Positions 14,901 to 24,946 of a stretch of 64,000 bases of DNA are shown in pieces. The notes beneath the pieces are model-generated. The model did not search any database, was not told the DNA's origin, and saw nothing but the letters and a program-made list of their open reading frames with translations. The position numbers and the translations under genes are program-made. Every line of letters begins with the position of its first letter. The stretch's first letter is position 1. The DNA is from Halobacillus kuroshimensis DSM 18393. Lineage in GTDB: Bacteria; Bacillota; Bacilli; Bacillales; Halobacillaceae. Location of the stretch: NCBI RefSeq assembly GCF_000425705.1, contig NZ_AUDY01000003.1, positions 1 to 64,000 on the forward strand, given 5' to 3'.

Positions 14901-16457
14901 ATGGATGCAGATGTTTTGATCATTGGAAGCGGCGCTTCTGCTTTACAGCTCGCCAGACACCTTCGTCCGACAATGAATGTGATATTACTCACAAAGTCTA
15001 CATTACAACACAGCAATTCTTTCTTGGCGCAGGGAGGAGTTGCAGCAGCACTTGGCGGGGATGACAGCCCCTCTTCCCATTACAAAGACACAGTTAAGGC
15101 CGGCCGCCTTACCAATGCATCGCGGCCCCTTCATATTATGACCAGGGAAGCCCCCTCCGTCATCCATGATCTGGCTTCCATCGGCTGCGCATTTGATAAA
15201 GATTCACTGGGAGAGTTTCAGCTGGGACGGGAAGGCGCCCATGGACAAAGCCGCATTGTCCACGGAGGCGGAGATCAAACCGGCAGGAGGCTTGTGGAAT
15301 GCCTGGCAGGTGTGCTGCCGCCTAACGTAACCGTTCTGGAAAATCAGTTCGTCTTTGAATTACTTATCAATGATCAGAATGAATGTTTTGGTGCACGAAG
15401 TAAGGATGCATACGGGAAGATTCATACCTTCCTTTCCCCCCATACCGTGCTCGCTGCAGGAGGATGCGGCCAGGTCTATGCCTGTACTTCCAATGCAGCA
15501 TCAGCTGAAGGGGACGGCATCGCTCTCGCTTTTGAGGCTGGAGCTGAGTTGATTGATATGGAGTATATCCAGTTTCATCCCACCCTTCTATACATAAACG
15601 GGCAGGGCGCCGGGTTAATCTCCGAAGCTGTACGAGGGGAGGGAGCTGTTCTTGTCGATGAGACCGGCAGAAGAATCATGAAAGGGGTCCACCCGATGGA
15701 AGATCTTGCCCCGCGCCACGTGACGGCTCAAACCATCTTCCACTACCGTCAAAAAGGCCGGCCGGTCTTTTTGGACATTCGGCACGTGCCCCGTTTTCAT
15801 GAACGGTTTCCTTCCATCACCGCCCTCTGCCTGAAGCATAAGGTCGACCTTAAGCAGGGCCTGATTCCTGTGGCACCAGGGTGTCATTTTATTATGGGAG
15901 GGGTCAAAACAGATGACAAGGGCAGGACGAACGTTCCCGGATTATATGCGGTTGGAGAAAACGCCTGCACAAGAGTCCATGGAGCCAGCCGTCTGGCGAG
16001 CAATTCCCTGTTGGAAGGCCTCGTTTTCGGCAGAAGATCCGCACGGTTTTTGAACTCCCTGTCATCCTCTCTCCCCTCGCAGCAACGAAAAAAATGCCCG
16101 CCTCCTTCCGTTCGCCTTCACCTCCCTGAACGGCAGGTTATTCAGAAGCGGACGATGGAAGCAGCAGGAATTGTAAGAAACCATAAGGACCTCCACGCCC
16201 ATAAAAAATGGCTGGACTCTTTTCCAATGAGTCACGGTTTTGACAAAGGGATGCTGACGAAGGAGCAGGTAACCGTTTTATTTCTGCTCCAGACAGCCCG
16301 GTTGATTACGACCGCTGCTTTGGAACGAAAAGAAAGCCGAGGCAGTCATTTTCGTTCCGATTATCCAGAAGAACAGGCAGAGTGGAAGGATCGGACCATC
16401 CTGCTTCAATCCCACAAAAAGGAGACGAATGATGAACCGTATCAAACGCTTGGATAA
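14901..16457 (+). CDS. nadB: L-aspartate oxidase NadB
   Basis: A 518-aa flavoenzyme oxidising L-aspartate to iminoaspartate, the first step of de novo NAD synthesis. The start is the ATG after AGGAGG (14891-14896); an in-frame start 51 nt upstream has no such site. The FAD-binding N-terminus is VLIIGSGASALQLAR. SFLAQGGVAAALG, the fumarate-reductase-family signature EYIQFHPT and the FAD-contacting GENACTRVHGASRLASNSL are all present. The 3' end overlaps nadC by 29 nt, so translation is coupled. Confidence 0.97.
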   Translation: MDADVLIIGSGASALQLARHLRPTMNVILLTKSTLQHSNSFLAQGGVAAALGGDDSPSSHYKDTVKAGRLTNASRPLHIMTREAPSVIHDLASIGCAFDKDSLGEFQLGREGAHGQSRIVHGGGDQTGRRLVECLAGVLPPNVTVLENQFVFELLINDQNECFGARSKDAYGKIHTFLSPHTVLAAGGCGQVYACTSNAASAEGDGIALAFEAGAELIDMEYIQFHPTLLYINGQGAGLISEAVRGEGAVLVDETGRRIMKGVHPMEDLAPRHVTAQTIFHYRQKGRPVFLDIRHVPRFHERFPSITALCLKHKVDLKQGLIPVAPGCHFIMGGVKTDDKGRTNVPGLYAVGENACTRVHGASRLASNSLLEGLVFGRRSARFLNSLSSSLPSQQRKKCPPPSVRLHLPERQVIQKRTMEAAGIVRNHKDLHAHKKWLDSFPMSHGFDKGMLTKEQVTVLFLLQTARLITTAALERKESRGSHFRSDYPEEQAEWKDRTILLQSHKKETNDEPYQTLG

Positions 16458-17283
16458 ACTGAAGGAATTCTTAATCGAGGATATTGGAGATTACGATGTC
16501 AGTACGGATCTGCTGTTTCCTGATGAACAGCACGGCGTTCTGCGCATCACTGCTAAAGAAAAGGGAATATTCTGCGGCGGATGGGTGGTGACAGACAGCT
16601 ATCATCTTCTCAACGAAAAGGTTAGAACAGAGGTGCTTATCCAGGACGGAGAGGAATTCCAACCGGGCACCTGTCTGGCTGAGGTTTACGGGCCAATGAC
16701 AGATCTTCTCAAAGGGGAAAGGGTCGTCCTCAACTGCATCCAGCGGCTGAGCGGCATCGCCACCCTGACCAGGAAAGCTGTCCAGGCACTAGGGAACCCA
16801 AAGATCCGTCTTTGTGACACGAGGAAAACGACGCCGGGGCTGCGGATGTTTGAAAAGGAAGCCGTCCGCGCCGGTGGCGGATACAATCACCGCTTCGGAC
16901 TATATGATGCTGTCCTGTTAAAAGACAACCACATCGCTTTTTACGGATCTCTTACAAACGCCGTCCAGCATATCAAAGCAAAAACCAGCCATATGGTGAA
17001 CATCGAAGTGGAAACCGAGACAGACGAACAGGTACTGGAAGCGGTGAACGCAGGGGTGGACGCCCTTATGTTTGATAACCGTCTTCCTGAAGACATTGAA
17101 CGGATGCTTCCTTTTATTCCAGAAACCATCACGACAGAAGTTTCTGGCGGAATCACTCTGGACAACCTTTCCACCTACCGTCATTTGAACGTGGACTACA
17201 TTTCCCTCGGCTTTTTAACACACAGCGTCCGATCGCTTGATTTCAGTGCCCGGGCCGTTTTAATGAAGGAGGAGATTTTATGA
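16429..17283 (+). CDS. nadC: Nicotinate-nucleotide pyrophosphorylase (carboxylating) NadC
   Basis: A 284-aa enzyme converting quinolinate and PRPP to nicotinate mononucleotide. The type II phosphoribosyltransferase family marks are clear: [23 protein letters not shown], the [20 protein letters not shown] block near residue 145, and glycine-rich [10 protein letters not shown] near the C-terminus. GGAGACGA precedes the ATG. It overlaps nadB by 29 nt and nadA by 4 nt (ATGA), so the three genes are translated as a coupled set. Confidence 0.97.
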   Translation: MMNRIKRLDKLKEFLIEDIGDYDVSTDLLFPDEQHGVLRITAKEKGIFCGGWVVTDSYHLLNEKVRTEVLIQDGEEFQPGTCLAEVYGPMTDLLKGERVVLNCIQRLSGIATLTRKAVQALGNPKIRLCDTRKTTPGLRMFEKEAVRAGGGYNHRFGLYDAVLLKDNHIAFYGSLTNAVQHIKAKTSHMVNIEVETETDEQVLEAVNAGVDALMFDNRLPEDIERMLPFIPETITTEVSGGITLDNLSTYRHLNVDYISLGFLTHSVRSLDFSARAVLMKEEIL

Positions 17284-18386
17284 ACCTTTTTGACACTTTG
17301 AATTCGACACGCCCCTCCCTGCCTGAACGGTACAAGAGGATGGCTGACGAAGAGCTTGAAGAGAGGATTATACGAGTGAAACAAGAATGGGGCCGTCGAT
17401 TATTCATTCCCGGACACCACTATCAAAAAGATGAAGTCATCCAATTTGCCGATGCCCGCGGAGATTCGTTAAAGCTTGCCCAACTATCCGCCACTCAGCA
17501 CGATGCGGATGCCATCGTTTTTTGTGGTGTTCACTTTATGGCGGAAACGGCGGACCTTTTAACAAGAGAGGATCAGCACGTCTTCCTCCCCGATATGCGG
17601 GCAGGGTGTTCCATGGCCGACATGGCTGATATCCGCCAGACGGAACGGGCATGGGAGCAGTTGACGGCTTTGTTTGGAGACACGATTCTCCCTCTCACCT
17701 ATGTTAATTCCACAGCTGCGATTAAATCGTTCGTTGGGGAACATGGCGGGGCGACAGTCACGTCATCCAATGCAGCGGATATGGTGACGTGGGCGTTCAC
17801 CCAAAAGCCGCGCCTGTTATTCCTTCCTGATCAACACCTGGGCAGGAATACAGCCTGCGATCTCGGAATTCCTTTAGAAAAAATGGCCGTATGGGATCCG
17901 GTTCAGGAAGAGCTGGTGGGCAGCGGCGTTATGGACGAGGTCCAGGTTATCTTGTGGAAAGGACATTGCTCTGTTCATGAAAATTTCACCACCGTGAATG
18001 TGGATCACATCCGCGCGGAATACCCGGATATGAAGATCATCGTTCACCCGGAGTGCTCAAGAGAGGTTGTCGAAGCGTCCGACATTTCTGGATCCACTAA
18101 TGCGATTATCCAGTCTATCGAGCAGTCTCCTCCGGGCAGCGCATGGGCCATCGGGACGGAAATGAACCTCGTCAATCGAATCATCCAGAAGCACCCGGAC
18201 AAGCATATCCTTTCACTTAACCCGAAGATGTGTCCATGCTTGACGATGAATAGGATTGACCTCCCCCATTTGACATGGGCTCTCGAATCGCTGGCTGAAG
18301 GACACCCTCCAAACCGGATCAAAGTGGAAGAACAGGTGGCCGGACCGGCACGTCTTGCCCTGAACCGGATGTTGGATCACGCTTAG
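17280..18386 (+). CDS. nadA: Quinolinate synthase NadA
   Basis: A 368-aa [4Fe-4S] enzyme condensing iminoaspartate with dihydroxyacetone phosphate to quinolinate. Residues 1-45 are the N-terminal extension typical of Bacillus Nad[13 protein letters not shown] marks the substrate site. The three cluster cysteines are in RAGCSMADM (near 109), [11 protein letters not shown] (near 230) and MCPCLT (near 321). The start overlaps the nadC stop. The cluster is probably supplied through the divergent nifS. No terminator is evident before the TetR gene 75 nt on. Confidence 0.97.
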   Translation: MNLFDTLNSTRPSLPERYKRMADEELEERIIRVKQEWGRRLFIPGHHYQKDEVIQFADARGDSLKLAQLSATQHDADAIVFCGVHFMAETADLLTREDQHVFLPDMRAGCSMADMADIRQTERAWEQLTALFGDTILPLTYVNSTAAIKSFVGEHGGATVTSSNAADMVTWAFTQKPRLLFLPDQHLGRNTACDLGIPLEKMAVWDPVQEELVGSGVMDEVQVILWKGHCSVHENFTTVNVDHIRAEYPDMKIIVHPECSREVVEASDISGSTNAIIQSIEQSPPGSAWAIGTEMNLVNRIIQKHPDKHILSLNPKMCPCLTMNRIDLPHLTWALESLAEGHPPNRIKVEEQVAGPARLALNRMLDHA

Positions 18387-18461
18387 ATTCCGTTGCATTT
18401 CCTGAAAAAGAGCGTACACTCAAAAAGAGAGTACTTACTGTTTTGAAGGAGCTGATTCCCT

Positions 18462-19058
18462 ATGCACATGACCGAAGAAGAACAGGAGCGGATGCTGAAG
18501 GCGGCCCACAGCCTCTTTTCCACTAAAGGATTCAGTGGAACGAGCGTAAAGGAAATCGCCGGACAGGCGGAAGTTTCTGAAGTGTCCGCTGCCCGTACCT
18601 ACCCATCACTGATGGATTTGTTTATTGATTCCTTTTCTGAAGGCTTTATTCAGCAGCTGGAGACCACCTCTGTAGAGGTCCATCCATCGACGAATCAAAA
18701 GCCGGCGGAAATGATCTATACGTACTTATGGAACCGGATGAAGGAGTTCACGTCGATGGATAAATCCGTGTTCAAAGAAATGATGAACAGCATCTTCCCC
18801 GCAATGGAGAACGACGCAGAAAATCGCAGAAAGATGATCGGCATCGACTTTATGCTGGTGGACGAAATGATTGTTCTTTTGAATGAGATGAAGGAAAAAG
18901 AGCTGCTGCCCGGGGATTTCAACGCCAATCAGGCTGCCGAAATCATTTACAGTTCCCTGGCGTTCGAATTTCTATTGTACGTGTATGAAGAGGAAGTTTC
19001 TCTGGAGATGTTTTTGAATGGAGTCAAAAAAAAGCTCGATTTCATTATCAAGCGGTGA
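18462..19058 (+). CDS. TetR/AcrR-family transcriptional regulator
   Basis: A 198-aa protein with an N-terminal TetR helix-turn-helix (about residues 8-54: AAHSLFSTKGFSGTSVKEIA then VSEVSAARTYPS). The recognition helix deviates from the usual VSxGTxYxYF (ARTYPS in place of LYRYF). The C-terminal helical ligand/dimer domain is not informative. GAAGGAG precedes the ATG. No transporter or enzyme adjoins it on the opposite strand, so its target is unknown; readthrough into sspH is possible because only a short gap separates them. Confidence 0.85.
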   Translation: MHMTEEEQERMLKAAHSLFSTKGFSGTSVKEIAGQAEVSEVSAARTYPSLMDLFIDSFSEGFIQQLETTSVEVHPSTNQKPAEMIYTYLWNRMKEFTSMDKSVFKEMMNSIFPAMENDAENRRKMIGIDFMLVDEMIVLLNEMKEKELLPGDFNANQAAEIIYSSLAFEFLLYVYEEEVSLEMFLNGVKKKLDFIIKR

Positions 19059-19115
19059 TGCATATAAACCGTCGTGGAGGCAGAAAGTAAACGTAAACGA
19101 CAGGAGGTCTCCATG

Positions 19116-19301
19116 ATGAACAAAGAGCGAGCCAAAGAAATCTTCCATTCCCCTGATATGATCCAGGTCCATCATAAGGACCGGGAGATTTATATTGAAG
19201 AAGTGATTGAACGCAATGAAATGGCGAGGATTCACCCGACCGATCAGCCGAACATCGTTCAGAAAGTTCCTTTGTACGAACTCAAGGAACGGGAGCAGTA
19301 A
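19116..19301 (+). CDS. sspH: Small acid-soluble spore protein H
   Basis: A 61-aa H-type SASP: it begins MNKERAKEIFHSPDMIQVH and keeps the family blocks for beta-strand DREIYIEEV and ARIHPTDQP. H-type SASPs are made in the forespore and packed in the spore core. Two adjacent ATGs exist (19113 and 19116). The second is preferred because AGGAGG is 8 nt before it and the family starts MN. This gene is the clearest sign that the organism forms endospores. I could not identify a convincing sigma-G promoter upstream. Confidence 0.92.
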   Translation: MNKERAKEIFHSPDMIQVHHKDREIYIEEVIERNEMARIHPTDQPNIVQKVPLYELKEREQ

Positions 19302-19327
19302 CTTTAAGAAGGACTGAACAATAATAG

Positions 19328-19381
19328 ACAACCCGTACCGGGATTCAAGCGTTTGAACCTCGGTACGGGTTGTACTTTTTT
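19328..19381 (+). terminator. Terminator of sspH
   Basis: Perfect 13-bp arms ACAACCCGTACCG (19328-19340) and its complement (19361-19373), a 20-nt loop, then ACTTTTTT. The following stretch to 19491 shows nothing recognisable. Confidence 0.85.
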
Positions 19382-19491
19382 CCTTTATCAGCATGCTGCG
19401 TATCCCACAGTTAAAAAGATACTCCTGCTCGGACAATGTGAACGCAGAAGACCATACTCTGAACTACTGGAGACATACAAAAATCAGCAGC

Positions 19492-20106
19492 TTAATTCTG
19501 GATGTATTTTTCGAAGATGTCCTTAAAGTCCTTGCGTGTATGCTCGGTGTGCTTTTGAGCGAGCCATTCATAGGTGAACGTTACGGATTCCTTAAACTCG
19601 GAGGAGACTTGATTGTCATGGAACCGGTTTTCGCGCAGAAGATCACGGGCAGCCTCCAGACTTTCTCTCGCATATTCAGCATGAAGCTGATGGTCTTCCT
19701 GAATCTGAGAAATCGCTGTAAGGGATTTATAAAGATCGGCAATGGCCTCGCCTTCATCTTTAGCTATATCAATGCTCATGGACTGACTGCCGATGGAAAA
19801 TTGGATTTCCAGATCAAGGTCGATGGTTCCTGCGGTTTCTATGGTTACGTTCCGGATCGGATTTTTGTAATAGTCATAGCGCAGAATATTGCGCTTGCTG
19901 CTGGAGGCCTTTTCTCCATCCAGGTGGATGAGGGCGCGGTTCGTAAAGCAGTACTCGTCACTTTTTGACTTAATCAGGAAATGGATTTTTTCTCCGTCTT
20001 CGGTTAAGACAAAATCATCCGACTGGGTCTTATCAAAATCTTCTTTGGAAATGATTCTCCCGATATCACTCAAGCCCAAGGCATCACTTGCAAGCTTTTT
20101 AAACAT
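19492..20106 (-). CDS. yvbH: YvbH-like PH-domain protein
   Basis: A 204-aa cytosolic protein matching B. subtilis YvbH. The N-terminal bacterial pleckstrin-homology domain (about residues 1-125) includes DEYCFTNRALIHLDG and ETAGTIDLDLEIQF. The C-terminal helical oligomerisation domain is at about 140-204. The family's biological role is unknown. AGGCTTTCC-side sequence (AAGGAGGCTTTCCT on the coding strand) gives a good ribosome binding site. It is monocistronic. Confidence 0.9.
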   Translation of the reverse strand: MFKKLASDALGLSDIGRIISKEDFDKTQSDDFVLTEDGEKIHFLIKSKSDEYCFTNRALIHLDGEKASSSKRNILRYDYYKNPIRNVTIETAGTIDLDLEIQFSIGSQSMSIDIAKDEGEAIADLYKSLTAISQIQEDHQLHAEYARESLEAARDLLRENRFHDNQVSSEFKESVTFTYEWLAQKHTEHTRKDFKDIFEKYIQN

Positions 20107-20204
20107 AGGAAAGCCTCCTTTATTCTTCTTCTTCTACATCATTCGACAGACGAACGCCAATCCCTTCCGTGCTTGAAAAAATCTAACTTGTCATAATCAC
20201 CACA

Positions 20205-20233
20205 AAGAAAAGCCGCCCCGTAACCGGAGCGGC
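20205..20233 (-). terminator. Terminator of the nitroreductase gene
   Basis: GCCGCCCCG (20212-20220) pairs with CGGAGCGGC (20225-20233) with a 4-nt loop; TTTTCTTTG follows on the minus strand. Confidence 0.8.
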
Positions 20234-20242
20234 ACTTGTTCA

Positions 20243-20953
20243 TTATTCGTAACGGTTCCACTGAACAATTTCATCCAATGGAAGACGGGTTTTTTGGAAA
20301 CCGGCTTTTGTACCTTTTCCAAGAGAAATCAGCATAACTGCTTCATAGTTTTCAGGAACGTTGAAAGCTTCCAGGAATTGCGCTTCATCATAACCACCCA
20401 TCGGCACGGTGTCATAGCCTTTCGCTTTTGCTGCAAGCATCAGCTGGTTGGCCACGATTCCGCCATCGATGTGAGCGATTTTCGCAAGACGCTCTGTCGG
20501 GAAGTTTCCGTAGTTATCGAAAATGCTGTTGACGTACATGTTTTTCACGTCTTCAGGCATGTTGCCTTTCTCAGCAATCTGGCTGTAAATCTGGTCTGCA
20601 TTTTTATAGGCCTCACGGTCACCAAGAACAGCCACGACGACGGATGCATCGACGATCTGCTGCTGATTGTTGGCGATAGGTAGAAGCTTCTCTTTTTCCG
20701 CCTGATCTTCGATGACAAGGAATCTCCACGATTGAAGGTTACTGGAAGATGGAGCCAGAACCGCTGTTTCCAGAATCTCACGGATTTCACTTTCTTCCAT
20801 TTTGAATTCAGGATCATACTGGCGGACAGAGCGGCGTTCTTTGGCTACAGTTAGAAAATCCGTGTCCTCCAGCTGTTTCGGTGCTTCTTTCGTTGTATCG
20901 ATTTCTTTTACTTTATTTAGGTATTCTTCTTTACTCATTGTATTTTGAGACAT
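20243..20953 (-). CDS. Nitroreductase-family NAD(P)H oxidoreductase
   Basis: A 236-aa FMN-dependent nitroreductase-fold enzyme. Residues 1-33 are a variable leader. The FMN-phosphate contact RRSVRQYDP (near 40), APSSSNLQSWRFLV (near 67) and GGIVANQLMLAAKAKGYDT (near 164) are family blocks. It resembles B. subtilis YodC/MhqN, which act on quinones and nitroaromatics, but the substrate is not shown by sequence. AAGGAGC precedes the ATG. The promoter carries four operator half-sites (20968-21027), so inducible control, perhaps by electrophiles, is likely. Confidence 0.88.
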   Translation of the reverse strand: MSQNTMSKEEYLNKVKEIDTTKEAPKQLEDTDFLTVAKERRSVRQYDPEFKMEESEIREILETAVLAPSSSNLQSWRFLVIEDQAEKEKLLPIANNQQQIVDASVVVAVLGDREAYKNADQIYSQIAEKGNMPEDVKNMYVNSIFDNYGNFPTERLAKIAHIDGGIVANQLMLAAKAKGYDTVPMGGYDEAQFLEAFNVPENYEAVMLISLGKGTKAGFQKTRLPLDEIVQWNRYE

Positions 20954-20967
20954 GATGATGCTCCTTT

Positions 20968-21027
20968 AAACTGTATTTATCACAAGAACAGTATATGATT
21001 TAACTGTTCCTTTGTCAACTACAGTTT
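20968..21027 (-). promoter_or_regulatory. Nitroreductase promoter with a symmetric four-half-site operator
   Basis: Minus-strand promoter: -35 TTGACA (21013-21018), 17-bp spacer, -10 TATACT (20990-20995). Four half-sites overlie it: AAACTGTA (20968-20975), GAACAGT (20986-20992), ACTGTTC (21003-21009) and TACAGTTT (21020-21027). Each gap is exactly 10 bp, and the whole array is symmetric about 20997.5. Read otherwise, it is two copies of ACTGT-N13-ACAGT, 33 bp apart. The -10 and -35 are both covered, as expected for repression. The binding protein is unknown. Confidence 0.82.
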
Positions 21028-21039
21028 ATGATAACCCAT

Positions 21040-21275
21040 AAAAAAAGCACACCATAATGTTTCGCTACCAGCCGGCTATGATCACAAGACCCATTTCACG
21101 ATTCGATTGGCGAGGTCAACTCCAGCATTCAGTGGTGACGCCTGCTGGAAAAGCACGGGCCGAAGATTCACCAATAAGCGGAACGTGACCTCACTATGAG
21201 CTGAATTTGAGGGTGCTCTTTGTTTAACATAAGATCGTCCACTTTCCATACAACAAAACACCTCAAAATTCACAG
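21040..21275. repeat. Non-coding stretch containing a probable dispersed repeat
   Basis: A frame of 80 codons is open on the minus strand (21082-21324) but has no ribosome binding site and starts inside the terminator, so I do not call it a gene. The core at 21165-21200 (CACC-ATAAGCGG-CGTGACC-TCAC pattern) is similar to sequences at 5820-5870 and 46175-46205 on the minus strand. It is probably a degenerate repeat copy. Confidence 0.35.
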
Positions 21276-21312
21276 AAAAAAAGACTGCCGAGAATTTTCT
21301 CGGCAGTCGATC
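21276..21312 (-). terminator. Terminator of the Rrf2 gene
   Basis: GACTGCCGAGA and TCTCGGCAGTC form a perfect stem around ATTT (near 21287-21312); TTTTTTTCTGTG follows on the minus strand. Confidence 0.85.
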
Positions 21313-21323
21313 TTCAAACAACA

Positions 21324-21743
21324 TTACGATGACTTTTGAATCAGGTCGGCAATGGTTTTCTCTTCTAGTCCGGCTACAACCCAGCTTTCCATATCATTAC
21401 GGAGCTCGATCAAGGATTCCCTTGTAGAAGGCGCAAAGCATTCTTTACCTCCGACATTAAAGAAACCCTTCGGAAAAGTTTCCGCTCTCATTGCTTCATA
21501 GACTTCTGACAGCTTTATATCTTCGGGGTCTTTCACTAAGGAATAGCCCCCTTCTCTACCTTCTTTGGCGTGAATCAATCCCGCCTTCACTAAGTGACGG
21601 AGGATCTTTCTTAAGAACACAGATTTGGATTCCAGCTTTTCGGCAAGCTTTCCACTCGGGCAGAGTCCTTCATTTTCAGCAAGGACGACAAGGGCCTGAA
21701 CAGCCATCCCAAACCATCGTGTGCTTGATACCTTTTCTGCCAT
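21324..21743 (-). CDS. Rrf2-family transcriptional regulator
   Basis: A 139-aa winged-helix regulator: WFGMAVQALVVLAENEG, CPSGKLAEKLESKSVFLRKIL and GREGGYSLVKDPEDIKLSEV are Rrf2 family blocks. Only one cysteine is present (in GGKECFAPS, near residue 103), so it lacks the three-cysteine Fe-S cluster of IscR/NsrR and is closer to YwnA/CymR-like members. AGAGGTG precedes the ATG. Its target is unknown; the nitroreductase operator nearby is one candidate, on proximity alone. Confidence 0.88.
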   Translation of the reverse strand: MAEKVSSTRWFGMAVQALVVLAENEGLCPSGKLAEKLESKSVFLRKILRHLVKAGLIHAKEGREGGYSLVKDPEDIKLSEVYEAMRAETFPKGFFNVGGKECFAPSTRESLIELRNDMESWVVAGLEEKTIADLIQKSS

Positions 21744-21811
21744 GATTTCACCTCTTCATCTGTTTCTTATTTTGGGACATCCTGCAAAAAAAGTCAAAAC
21801 ACCGGAACGGT

Positions 21812-21841
21812 AAAAAAAGCCCCGGCCGGAGCCGGGACTTT
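21812..21841 (-). terminator. Terminator of ileS
   Basis: AAAGCCCCGGC and GCCGGGACTT pair with one mismatch around CGGA; on the minus strand TTTTTTTA follows. It lies just after the ileS stop codon. Confidence 0.85.
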
Positions 21842-21847
21842 CCATCC

Positions 21848-24800
21848 TTACTGTGTAAGAGCCAGTTTCAGTGTATGATCACCAACGGTATACTCTTTCA
21901 TTTCCTCTTTTTCGCCGACCGTGAGTTCCTTAACAAGGACATTCTCACGAATCAGCCGTTCGTTCTGCTTAATGGCTTCCTGTACTTCATCATCACCGGC
22001 CAGAGCGATATCGACACGAAGTTCGATCGGCAGATCCTGCTGCTTCCGCTCATCCTGAATCACACGGATCACTTCACGGGCAAGACCCTCAAGGCGGAGC
22101 TCTTCTGTGATGGATGTATCAAGAACAACGTGGAAGTCCTGGTTGGCCCCCATGGACAGGCCGGCATCGGCTACACGTTCCACGTTCAACAGATCCATCG
22201 GTACTTCTACCTCACCATCAGCGGTTGGAACGACCGCTTTGTTATTTTGGACAACAGCTGCGGCTTCTTCTTCCGACAGCTTTTCCAGATAGCCTTTGAC
22301 AAGACCGACATTCTTCCCGAGAACCGGGCCGGCTGCGCGGAAGTTCAGCTTCACTTCATAACGGACAAGATCCTCGGAAGACTGTTTAACAACGACTTCT
22401 TTGACGTTGATCTCATCACGGATGATACTGCTGTATTCCTCAAGCGCTTTGCCCTGGTCCGGGTTGACCGGAATGACAACAAGCTCCGAAAGCGGCTGCT
22501 TCGTCTTGATCGCTTCTGTATTACGCACACCACGGGCAAGCTCGACCACCTGCAGGACAGCGTCCATATCTTTTTCCAGCTGTTTGTTGACGACAGCATC
22601 GTCTACTTTCGGGAAGTGGGCCAGGTGCACACTTTCTCCCGTCAAGTTCTGGTAGATATCCTCAGCCAAGAACGGCGTGAACGGAGCCATCAGCTGGCTC
22701 AGCTGGGTCAGCACTTCATGAAGCGTATGGTAGGCCGCTTTTTTGGACTCGGTCATGCCTTCTTCCCAGAAACGGTCACGGGAACGACGGATGTACCAGT
22801 TACTCACTTCATCGATATACTTCTCAAGAGCCTTCGCTCCTTTTGTGAAATCGTAATCCTCAAGAGCTTCCTCCACAACAGCTGTCACACTGTTCAAGCG
22901 GGAAAGGACCCAGCGGTCAAGAAGCGTCTTCTCTCCGGTTTCGTCCTTATTGAATGTGTAGCCGTCAATGTTGGCATAAAGCGTATAGAAGCCGTGCGTG
23001 TTCACAAGGGTGTCAATCACTTTGGATTTAGCCTCAATCACGACACGCTCAGAGAAACGTTTGTTGTTCCAAGGTGCACTATCTGCAAGAAGCGCCCAGC
23101 GGAATGGATCGGCACCGAATTTATTGACGATGTCCGTCGGATTAAGGGCATTTCCTTTACTTTTCGACATCTTACGGCCTTCTTCATCAAGAATGTGGCC
23201 GGTGGAAAGCACGCGCTTGTACGGTACTTTACCTGTGAACAGCGTAGAAACCGCCAGCAGGCTGTAGAACCAGCCACGTGTCTGATCGATTCCTTCACAG
23301 ATCACATCAGCTGGGAACTGCTTCTCAAACTGATCCTGGTTTTCGAACGGATAATGCTGCTGGGCAAACGGCATGGAGCCGGAATCGAACCAGACGTCGA
23401 TAACTTCCGGTACACGGTCCATCGTGCCTCCACATTTTTCACAGCAAACCTGAACACGGTCGACGTAAGGCTTATGCAGCTCAACGTCTCCGATGTCTCC
23501 AATCGCTTTTTCCTGAAGGTCCGCTTTACTGTGCGGAGCGTATTGGTGGTCACAGGAATTACACATCCAGATTGGAAGCGGTGTTCCCCAGAAACGGTTC
23601 CGACCGATGTTCCAGTCGACCATATTCTCAAGGAAGTTTCCGAAGCGTCCGTCTTTGATGTGATCCGGATGCCAGTCAACCTGCTGGTTGTTGGCAAGGA
23701 ATTGATCCTTCAATTCCGTCGTTTTGATGAACCAGCTTTCGATTGCGTAATAAAGAAGCGGTGAATCACAGCGCCAGCAGTGCGGATAGCTGTGCTCATA
23801 CTTTTCTTTATGGAAAAGAAGTCCTTCATTAGCCAGGTACTTCACGATATCTACATCACAGTCTTTCACGAAACGGCCTTCGAATGGAGGGATATCTGCT
23901 GTGTAGCGTCCCTGTCCGTCTACAACGTTAAAGAAGGAAAGGTTATGTTCTTTGACGAGGTTGTAGTCATCTTCCCCGTAGGCAGGTGCGATGTGAACAA
24001 CACCTGTACCGCTTTCGGCGTTGACGAAATCTGCTTCGACAACGAAATGACCACGCTCAGGCTTCACAAACGGGAATGGTGCTTCATAGGATACACCGCT
24101 GAACTCGCTTCCTTTATGCTTGGATACGACCGTATAATCTTCTCCAAGATTTTTCTCAGCAAGAGCTTCAGCAACGATGTAAACTTCGCCGTCTTTTTCT
24201 GCTTTGATGTAATCGAGATCCGCATGGACAGCCAGGGTAACGTTGGCCGGCAGTGTCCAAGGCGTCGTCGTCCAGCCAAGGAAGAATTCATTCTCTGTTC
24301 CTTTGACTTTGAACTTCGCTGTCGCGGACAAGTCTTTCACATCTTCATAGCCCTGAGCCACTTCGTGGGAGCTCAATGTTGTCTGACAGCTCGGGCAGTA
24401 CGGAGTAACCCGGTGACCCTTGGATAGCAGATTGCGCTTATGAAGGTCACTGAGGATGTACCAGACGCTTTCAATATAACGATCCTGAAGCGTTACGTAC
24501 GGATCATCCATATCGAGCCAGTACCCGATGGATTCCGTGAATTCACGCCACTCTTTTTCATAGTTGAAGACACTTTCCTTACACTTCTCGATGAACTTCT
24601 CTACACCATATTCCTCGATCTGCTGCTTTCCGGAAATACCGAGCTGCTTTTCAACTTCCAGTTCAACCGGAAGACCATGGGTATCCCAGCCGCCCTTACG
24701 CAGCACCTGATAGCCCTGCATCGTTTTGTAACGGCCCACAAAGTCCTTGATGACCCGGCCGAGTACGTGACCCGCGTGCGGAAGTCCGTTCGCTGTCGGA

Positions 24801-24937
24801 GGTCCTTCATAAAAAACGAAAGTTTCTGCGCCTTCGCGCTCATTCATGGAGCGTCGGAAGACATCTTCTTGTTTCCAGTAATCTTTGACACGATTCTCGC
24901 GGTCTAAGGCCGCTTCCTTCGTATTGACACTGCGCAT
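21848..24937 (-). CDS. ileS: Isoleucyl-tRNA synthetase, type 2-like (eukaryotic/MupA-like)
   Basis: A 1029-aa class I synthetase. The start at 24937 is set by GAGGTGG 6 nt upstream; a GTG at 24946 is also in frame. The HIGH box is [11 protein letters not shown] (near residue 57), and the KMSKS loop is [10 protein letters not shown] (near 592). An editing (CP1) domain lies at about 190-400 ([13 protein letters not shown]), then the anticodon-binding domain and a long C-terminus. Length and the PPTANGLPH wording fit IleRS2, found in B. anthracis-type bacilli and plasmid MupA, and differ from the roughly 920-aa IleRS1 of B. subtilis. IleRS2 is known to be less sensitive to mupirocin. It is preceded by a T-box leader with an AUC specifier. 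Confidence 0.93.
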   Translation of the reverse strand: MRSVNTKEAALDRENRVKDYWKQEDVFRRSMNEREGAETFVFYEGPPTANGLPHAGHVLGRVIKDFVGRYKTMQGYQVLRKGGWDTHGLPVELEVEKQLGISGKQQIEEYGVEKFIEKCKESVFNYEKEWREFTESIGYWLDMDDPYVTLQDRYIESVWYILSDLHKRNLLSKGHRVTPYCPSCQTTLSSHEVAQGYEDVKDLSATAKFKVKGTENEFFLGWTTTPWTLPANVTLAVHADLDYIKAEKDGEVYIVAEALAEKNLGEDYTVVSKHKGSEFSGVSYEAPFPFVKPERGHFVVEADFVNAESGTGVVHIAPAYGEDDYNLVKEHNLSFFNVVDGQGRYTADIPPFEGRFVKDCDVDIVKYLANEGLLFHKEKYEHSYPHCWRCDSPLLYYAIESWFIKTTELKDQFLANNQQVDWHPDHIKDGRFGNFLENMVDWNIGRNRFWGTPLPIWMCNSCDHQYAPHSKADLQEKAIGDIGDVELHKPYVDRVQVCCEKCGGTMDRVPEVIDVWFDSGSMPFAQQHYPFENQDQFEKQFPADVICEGIDQTRGWFYSLLAVSTLFTGKVPYKRVLSTGHILDEEGRKMSKSKGNALNPTDIVNKFGADPFRWALLADSAPWNNKRFSERVVIEAKSKVIDTLVNTHGFYTLYANIDGYTFNKDETGEKTLLDRWVLSRLNSVTAVVEEALEDYDFTKGAKALEKYIDEVSNWYIRRSRDRFWEEGMTESKKAAYHTLHEVLTQLSQLMAPFTPFLAEDIYQNLTGESVHLAHFPKVDDAVVNKQLEKDMDAVLQVVELARGVRNTEAIKTKQPLSELVVIPVNPDQGKALEEYSSIIRDEINVKEVVVKQSSEDLVRYEVKLNFRAAGPVLGKNVGLVKGYLEKLSEEEAAAVVQNNKAVVPTADGEVEVPMDLLNVERVADAGLSMGANQDFHVVLDTSITEELRLEGLAREVIRVIQDERKQQDLPIELRVDIALAGDDEVQEAIKQNERLIRENVLVKELTVGEKEEMKEYTVGDHTLKLALTQ

Positions 24938-24946
24938 TTCTTCCAC

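Noticed and set aside
21082-21324. An 80-codon frame on the minus strand after the Rrf2 gene
   Set aside because: Its start lies in the 3' end of the Rrf2 gene and it reads through the terminator hairpin; no ribosome binding site. Kept only as a repeat candidate.
21875-23764. A 629-codon open frame on the plus strand, antisense to ileS
   Set aside because: It lies wholly inside ileS, lacks a convincing ribosome binding site or family motif, and is explained by the codon bias of the synthetase gene on the other strand.
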